DNA from: DASVBJ01 sp036375895
GTDB lineage: Bacteria; Actinomycetota; Actinomycetes; JACCUZ01
Assembly: GCA_036375895.1 (NCBI GenBank)
Contig: DASVBJ010000346.1
Location: forward strand, 1 to 17,151
Length of the DNA stretch: 17,151 nt
Reading direction: 5' to 3'
Part shown: piece by piece, positions 13,617-17,151 of the stretch
How positions within the stretch are numbered: position 1 is the stretch's first letter
Layout of the letters: each line of letters opens with the position of its first letter
Position numbers and translations under genes: made by a program
The notes under the pieces: model-generated
What the model was told of the DNA's origin: nothing
Database searches by the model: none
The model's input: the letters and a program-made list of their open reading frames with translations, nothing else

Positions 13617-14855
13617 GTGACGGTCAGGGTGGGACGAGCGAGGCGATGGGCTCCTTTCGGCATGGTTTGCGCATGCCTGCTGGCAGCCTTCGGAGCCGGG
13701 GTCACCGCGGACCAGGTCGCCGGCCCGCGTGCAGCGCCGGCCCTGACCGTGCCGGTCGACGGTGGCGGTGCCGCGGACCTGGCGCTCCCGCCGCCCGGCC
13801 TCCGGGTCGCCGACCCGACCGCCGAGCCCGTCGCCGTGGCGACCACGCCGGTCAGCGCGCTGGCGACCGGGCGGCTGGTGCTCGCGGCCCGCACCAGTGC
13901 GGGAGGGCGCATCCCGGCCCGCATGCTCGAGGCGTACCGCTCGGCAGCCGCGGCCATGGCCGTGAGCGACCCCGGCTGTCACCTCGACTGGTCCCTGCTG
14001 GCCGGCATCGGCAAGGTCGAGTCGGGCCACGCCCGGGGTGGGGCGGTCACCGCGGACGGCAGGACGGTCAGCGCGATCCTGGGGCCGGTCCTGTCCGGGG
14101 GCCCGGGCGTGGCCGCCATCCACGACACCGACGGCGGTCGCTACGACGGCGACGTGGTGTGGGACCGCGCGGTCGGGCCGATGCAGTTCATCCCGTCGTC
14201 GTGGGCGCTCTTCGGCCGCGACGGCAACCGCGACGGGGTCTCCGACCCCCACAACGTCGACGACGCCACACTGGCCGCGGCTGCGTACCTGTGCCGCGGC
14301 GGCGGTGACCTGCGCGACCCGCAGGACGTCGCGCGCGCCGTGTTCGGCTACAACCACTCCTGGGACTACGTCGCCGCGGTGCTCGCCTGGGCGTCCGCCT
14401 ATGCGCACGGCGGTGTGCTCGTCGTGCCCGCGGTCGCCACGACTCCGCGGGCCGGGGGAGCGCCCACGGTCCTCGCGGCCGCCTCCAGCCCGACGGCGTC
14501 GGCTGCCCCCGGCGTACCCTCCGGACCCACGGCGACGGGGAAGCCTTCGGCCGCGTCGTCGCCGACGGCTTCCGGCGGCCCCAGCCCGTCGGCGGTGGAG
14601 GGCACCACCGGCTCGACGCCGACGGTCGACGCGTCGCCCAGCTCCCCCACGACGGCGCCGAGCGACGGCGCCGCCAGCCCGAGCCCGACGCCTTCGCCGA
14701 CGCCGACGTGCCCGACGGGCAGCCCGACGCCGACGCCGACCGCGAGCCCGTCGCCGACTCCCTCCCCGTCGGACGACCCCTGCGCCACCCCGACCCCCAG
14801 CCCGACCACGACAGCCGCGGCGGCGGCCGAGCCGACCCCGACGCCGACGCCGTAG
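13617..14855 (+). CDS. secreted lytic transglycosylase with Pro/Thr/Ser-rich tail
   Basis: The product is 412 aa from GTG 13617, with GAGGGGG at 13602-13608. An upstream in-frame GTG at 13536 would bury the signal sequence. The N-terminus is a signal peptide or anchor (RARRW then a hydrophobic core to about residue 30). The catalytic domain (about 95-270) is of the MltB/SLT type: HLDWSLLAGIGKVESGHARGG with probable catalytic Glu E135, RAVGPMQFIPSSWALFG, DGNRDGVSDPHNVDDATLAAAAYLC and VFGYNHSWDYV. It would cleave peptidoglycan glycan strands outside the membrane. Residues about 275-412 are a low-complexity tail rich in P, T, S and A, probably a wall-spanning linker. The 146-bp gap after polA shows no convincing terminator; TACGGT at 13574-13579 is a weak promoter candidate. 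Confidence 0.87.
   Translation: MTVRVGRARRWAPFGMVCACLLAAFGAGVTADQVAGPRAAPALTVPVDGGGAADLALPPPGLRVADPTAEPVAVATTPVSALATGRLVLAARTSAGGRIPARMLEAYRSAAAAMAVSDPGCHLDWSLLAGIGKVESGHARGGAVTADGRTVSAILGPVLSGGPGVAAIHDTDGGRYDGDVVWDRAVGPMQFIPSSWALFGRDGNRDGVSDPHNVDDATLAAAAYLCRGGGDLRDPQDVARAVFGYNHSWDYVAAVLAWASAYAHGGVLVVPAVATTPRAGGAPTVLAAASSPTASAAPGVPSGPTATGKPSAASSPTASGGPSPSAVEGTTGSTPTVDASPSSPTTAPSDGAASPSPTPSPTPTCPTGSPTPTPTASPSPTPSPSDDPCATPTPSPTTTAAAAAEPTPTPTP
14676..14852 (+). repeat. low-complexity repeats encoding the SPTPSPTP tail
   Basis: Short units of agcccgacg and ccgacgccgacg recur through the 3' end of the transglycosylase gene and encode Ser-Pro-Thr-Pro type repeats. The array is imperfect and in frame, so copy-number changes of 3-nt multiples would only alter tail length. 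Confidence 0.6.
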
Positions 14856-14912
14856 GGCTCGTGCTGGGCCAAACCCCGTCCAAGGCCGGAGGGGCGTGGA
14901 AGACTCCGCAGC

Positions 14913-16358
14913 ATGACGCGTGCACGGACAACCCGGCGCGGCGCCGTGGCCGCCCTGTCAGCATTCGGCCTGATCGCCGCGCTCGGGGGCTGTGGCGGCA
15001 CCCCGCCGGCGACGTCCTCCCTCGAGAAGGAGCGGTCCACCGCGACCGATGTCCCCTTCAAGGGCTGCGACAAGGCCAAGTGCACCGGTGAGCTCGGCGG
15101 TGCGGCCTACGAGATCAAGCTGCCCGACAAGTGGAACGGCACGCTGCTGATCTACTCGCACGGCTACCGCCAGGCCGAGCCCGCCCCACCGGACTTCGCC
15201 CCGGTCGACACGTCGGCCGTCCCGGCGCCGGGGGAGGAGGTGGCGAGCGAGCTCCTGTCCCAGGGCTACGCGCTGGCCGGCTCGGCGTTCGCGACCAACG
15301 GCTGGGACGTCCCCGAAGGCGTGGCCGCGGGCGAGCAGCTGCACGACTTCTTCGTGAAGAACGTCGGCAAACCGAACCGGGTCTACGTCTGGGGGGACTC
15401 GCTGGGCGGCCTGATCACCGAGACGCTCGCCGAGAAGCACCCGGAGTGGGTGTCCGGCTCGGCGCCGCTCTGCGGCGTGCTCGGCGGCACCAACCTGAAC
15501 CTCGACCTCGCGCTCGACGTGGCCTACGCGGTGAAGACGCTGATCTATCCCGATCTCAAGCTCACCGGCTTCGCCAGCCACGACGAGGCGGTCAAGAACT
15601 GGCAGGGCGCCTCCGCCGCCATCACCCGGGTCGGGGCCGACGTGACCAACGGCGTGCCCAAGCTCCTGCTGATCGCCGCCCTCGCGGATGCGCCGACGCA
15701 GACCCGGACGTACGACGGGTCGACCGTCGAGTCCCAGGTCCGGGCCCGGGCGGAGTCGATCCTCACCGCGCTCGGCTACGGCACCTTCGGCCGCTACGAC
15801 ATCGAGCAGCGGGTCGGCGGCAACCCCTCCGGCAACGACTCGGCCGACTACACGAGCCGGGTGTCCGAGGCCGAGCGCCAGCTCATCGAGACCGTGTCCA
15901 AGGGCTCGACCGACAAGATGCTGAAGCAGCTGCAGGACGGCGAGCGGGTGACCGCCGACTCGGCCGCGCGCGAGAAGGCCGACGGCCTGGGCAACCCGAC
16001 GGGTGTGCTCAAGGACCCCACGATCACCCTGCACACCAAGAGCGACCCGCTGGTGCTGGCACAGAACGAGACGGTGTTCGCCGGCCGGGTTCGTGCCGCC
16101 AAGGGCCGGACCGGTGACCTCGTGCAGCTCTACACCCTCCCGCCGGCGACCTACCCGCCGACCACGGGCGCGCCGTACGGCGCCGGGCACTGCAACTTCA
16201 CGACGGAGCAGCGAGTGGGCATCGTCAAGCTGCTGGACGGCTGGGTCCGCAGCGGGGTCTTCCCGACGGGAGAGGCCGTCTCGGCGGCCTTCCCGGGCGA
16301 CGAGTCGGTGTCGCAGATCTACAAGCCTGGTCCGTGGCCGGCAGAGGCGACTTCCTGA
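14913..16358 (+). CDS. secreted alpha/beta-hydrolase lipoprotein
   Basis: The product is 481 aa. ATG 14913 begins a lipoprotein signal: basic residues 3-9, a hydrophobic core and lipobox LGGC with C27. The alpha/beta-hydrolase core shows oxyanion-loop YSHGY (81-85) and nucleophile elbow WGDSLGG with S163. Probable acid D378 (TKSDPLV) and His H426 (GAGHCNF) complete the triad. About 215 residues separate S163 from D378, so a large helical cap domain is inserted after the nucleophile strand. It is likely an esterase or peptidase-like hydrolase on the outer face of the membrane; the substrate is unknown. No strong Shine-Dalgarno is adjacent to the ATG. It lies 57 bp after the transglycosylase and converges with the UbiA-family gene, leaving a 7-bp gap. 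Confidence 0.83.
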   Translation: MTRARTTRRGAVAALSAFGLIAALGGCGGTPPATSSLEKERSTATDVPFKGCDKAKCTGELGGAAYEIKLPDKWNGTLLIYSHGYRQAEPAPPDFAPVDTSAVPAPGEEVASELLSQGYALAGSAFATNGWDVPEGVAAGEQLHDFFVKNVGKPNRVYVWGDSLGGLITETLAEKHPEWVSGSAPLCGVLGGTNLNLDLALDVAYAVKTLIYPDLKLTGFASHDEAVKNWQGASAAITRVGADVTNGVPKLLLIAALADAPTQTRTYDGSTVESQVRARAESILTALGYGTFGRYDIEQRVGGNPSGNDSADYTSRVSEAERQLIETVSKGSTDKMLKQLQDGERVTADSAAREKADGLGNPTGVLKDPTITLHTKSDPLVLAQNETVFAGRVRAAKGRTGDLVQLYTLPPATYPPTTGAPYGAGHCNFTTEQRVGIVKLLDGWVRSGVFPTGEAVSAAFPGDESVSQIYKPGPWPAEATS

Positions 16359-16365
16359 GGTCGCG

Positions 16366-17151
16366 TCAGACCTTGAAGGCCCCGAGGGAGAAGACGAGGA
16401 GCCAGAGGGCGCCCAGGCCGAGCAGCACGCGGTCGTGGAGCACGATCTCCTCCGGCGCGCCCGTGCGCCCGCCGTCGACGTCGAGGGCGAAGCGCAGCAT
16501 GCCGACGACGAACGGCGCGACGGAGAGCGGTCCCCACGGCCACCCGTCGGGCGGGTCGCCGACCTCGAAGGCCCACAGGCAGTACGCCGTGATGGTCACC
16601 GCGGCGGCGATGCTCCACACGAAGCGCAGGTAGCTCTCGGAGTAGCCGACGAGCGACGGCCGGGTGCGCGCCACCCGCTCGCCCAGTGTCACCAGCTCGG
16701 AGTAGCGCTTCCCGGCGACGACGAAGAGCGAGCCGAACGACGCGACGATGAGGAACCAGCGGGACAGCGTCAGGTCGGCAGCCGCTCCGCCGGCGATCGC
16801 CCGGAGCAGGAAGCCCGACGACACGAGCGCCAGGTCGACCACCCGCTGGTTCTTCAGACCGAAGTTGTAGGCAGCGCTCAGCGTCAGGTAGACCCCGACC
16901 ACGACGGCCAGCTCGTACGCGCCCACTGCCACCGGCAGCGCGCAGGCGGCCACGGCGGCGGCCACGGAGACGACGACGGCCAGGCGCACCGGGACCACGC
17001 CGGCGGCGACCGGGCGGAGGGCCTTGCGCGGGTGATGGCGGTCCTGCTCGACGTCGACCACGTCGTTCATGAGGTAGACGCTGCTGGCGGCCAGGCAGAA
17101 CACCGCGAAGGCCAGCAGCGTGGCGCGCAGCACGTCGGGGTCGGTGAGCTC
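16366..17151 (-). CDS. ubiA: decaprenyl-phosphate phosphoribosyltransferase (UbiA family), N-terminus missing
   Basis: The gene runs off the right edge; 261 codons are present, and the frame stays open upstream to the last base (ELTDPDVLRATLL). The first Asp-rich motif, YLMNDVVDVEQDRHHPRKAL, is the NDxxDxxxD prenyltransferase site. YNFGLKNQRVVDLALVSSGF and LLRAIAGG form the second conserved block as in mycobacterial Rv3806c. GKRYSELVTLG and LRFVWSIAAAVTITAYCLWAF also match that subfamily. About eight membrane helices are expected. In mycobacteria this enzyme joins phosphoribosyl pyrophosphate to decaprenyl phosphate, the first committed step to decaprenylphosphoryl arabinose for cell-wall arabinan. 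The same role here is inferred from similarity. Confidence 0.88.
   Translation of the reverse strand, partial: ELTDPDVLRATLLAFAVFCLAASSVYLMNDVVDVEQDRHHPRKALRPVAAGVVPVRLAVVVSVAAAVAACALPVAVGAYELAVVVGVYLTLSAAYNFGLKNQRVVDLALVSSGFLLRAIAGGAAADLTLSRWFLIVASFGSLFVVAGKRYSELVTLGERVARTRPSLVGYSESYLRFVWSIAAAVTITAYCLWAFEVGDPPDGWPWGPLSVAPFVVGMLRFALDVDGGRTGAPEEIVLHDRVLLGLGALWLLVFSLGAFKV

Overview
The window is a very GC-rich stretch of actinobacterial chromosome. Its gene content, its Tyr-containing PolA with a degenerate proofreading domain, a PdtaR-type ANTAR regulator and a decaprenyl-phosphate phosphoribosyltransferase point to Actinomycetia, and the style suggests Nocardioides or a relative; the genus is inference. 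Almost all of it is ordinary chromosomal backbone. I see no integrase, transposase, CRISPR array, toxin-antitoxin pair or recognisable defence cluster.

Left part (1-2000): the 3' end of pyruvate kinase, then on the minus strand a freestanding helix-turn-helix/LAGLIDADG protein preceded by a tRNA with a Leu (CAA) anticodon, then the divergent response regulator pdtaR. The tRNA is odd: it has a leucine-type D-arm but only a 5-nt variable loop.

Middle part (2000-7930): a complete branched-chain amino acid (Liv-type) ABC uptake system. The substrate-binding lipoprotein gene livK (+) converges on the operon livH-livM-livG-livF (-). Between the two 3' ends lie a strong hairpin terminator and a degenerate array of about 21-bp repeats. 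LivH carries a signal peptide and an extracytoplasmic Ig-like domain ahead of the permease. Binding protein (LivK), permeases (LivH, LivM) and ATPases (LivG, LivF) would together import branched-chain or similar amino acids.

Right part (7930-17151): a DUF554 membrane protein (-), a GNAT acetyltransferase (+), a class I methyltransferase (+), a hotdog thioesterase (-) divergent from DNA polymerase I (polA, +), a secreted lytic transglycosylase with a long Pro/Thr/Ser tail (+), a secreted alpha/beta hydrolase lipoprotein (+), and a truncated UbiA-family gene (-). Apart from the liv operon these are largely single-gene units. Several starts (pdtaR, polA, the thioesterase, perhaps the methyltransferase) sit 6-9 nt after a TANNNT box with no Shine-Dalgarno, which suggests leaderless mRNAs.

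The best candidates for something under-described are the short-variable-loop tRNA-Leu(CAA), the LAGLIDADG gene beside it, the LivH fusion and the 3512-3618 repeat array. None amounts to a clear new system from sequence alone.
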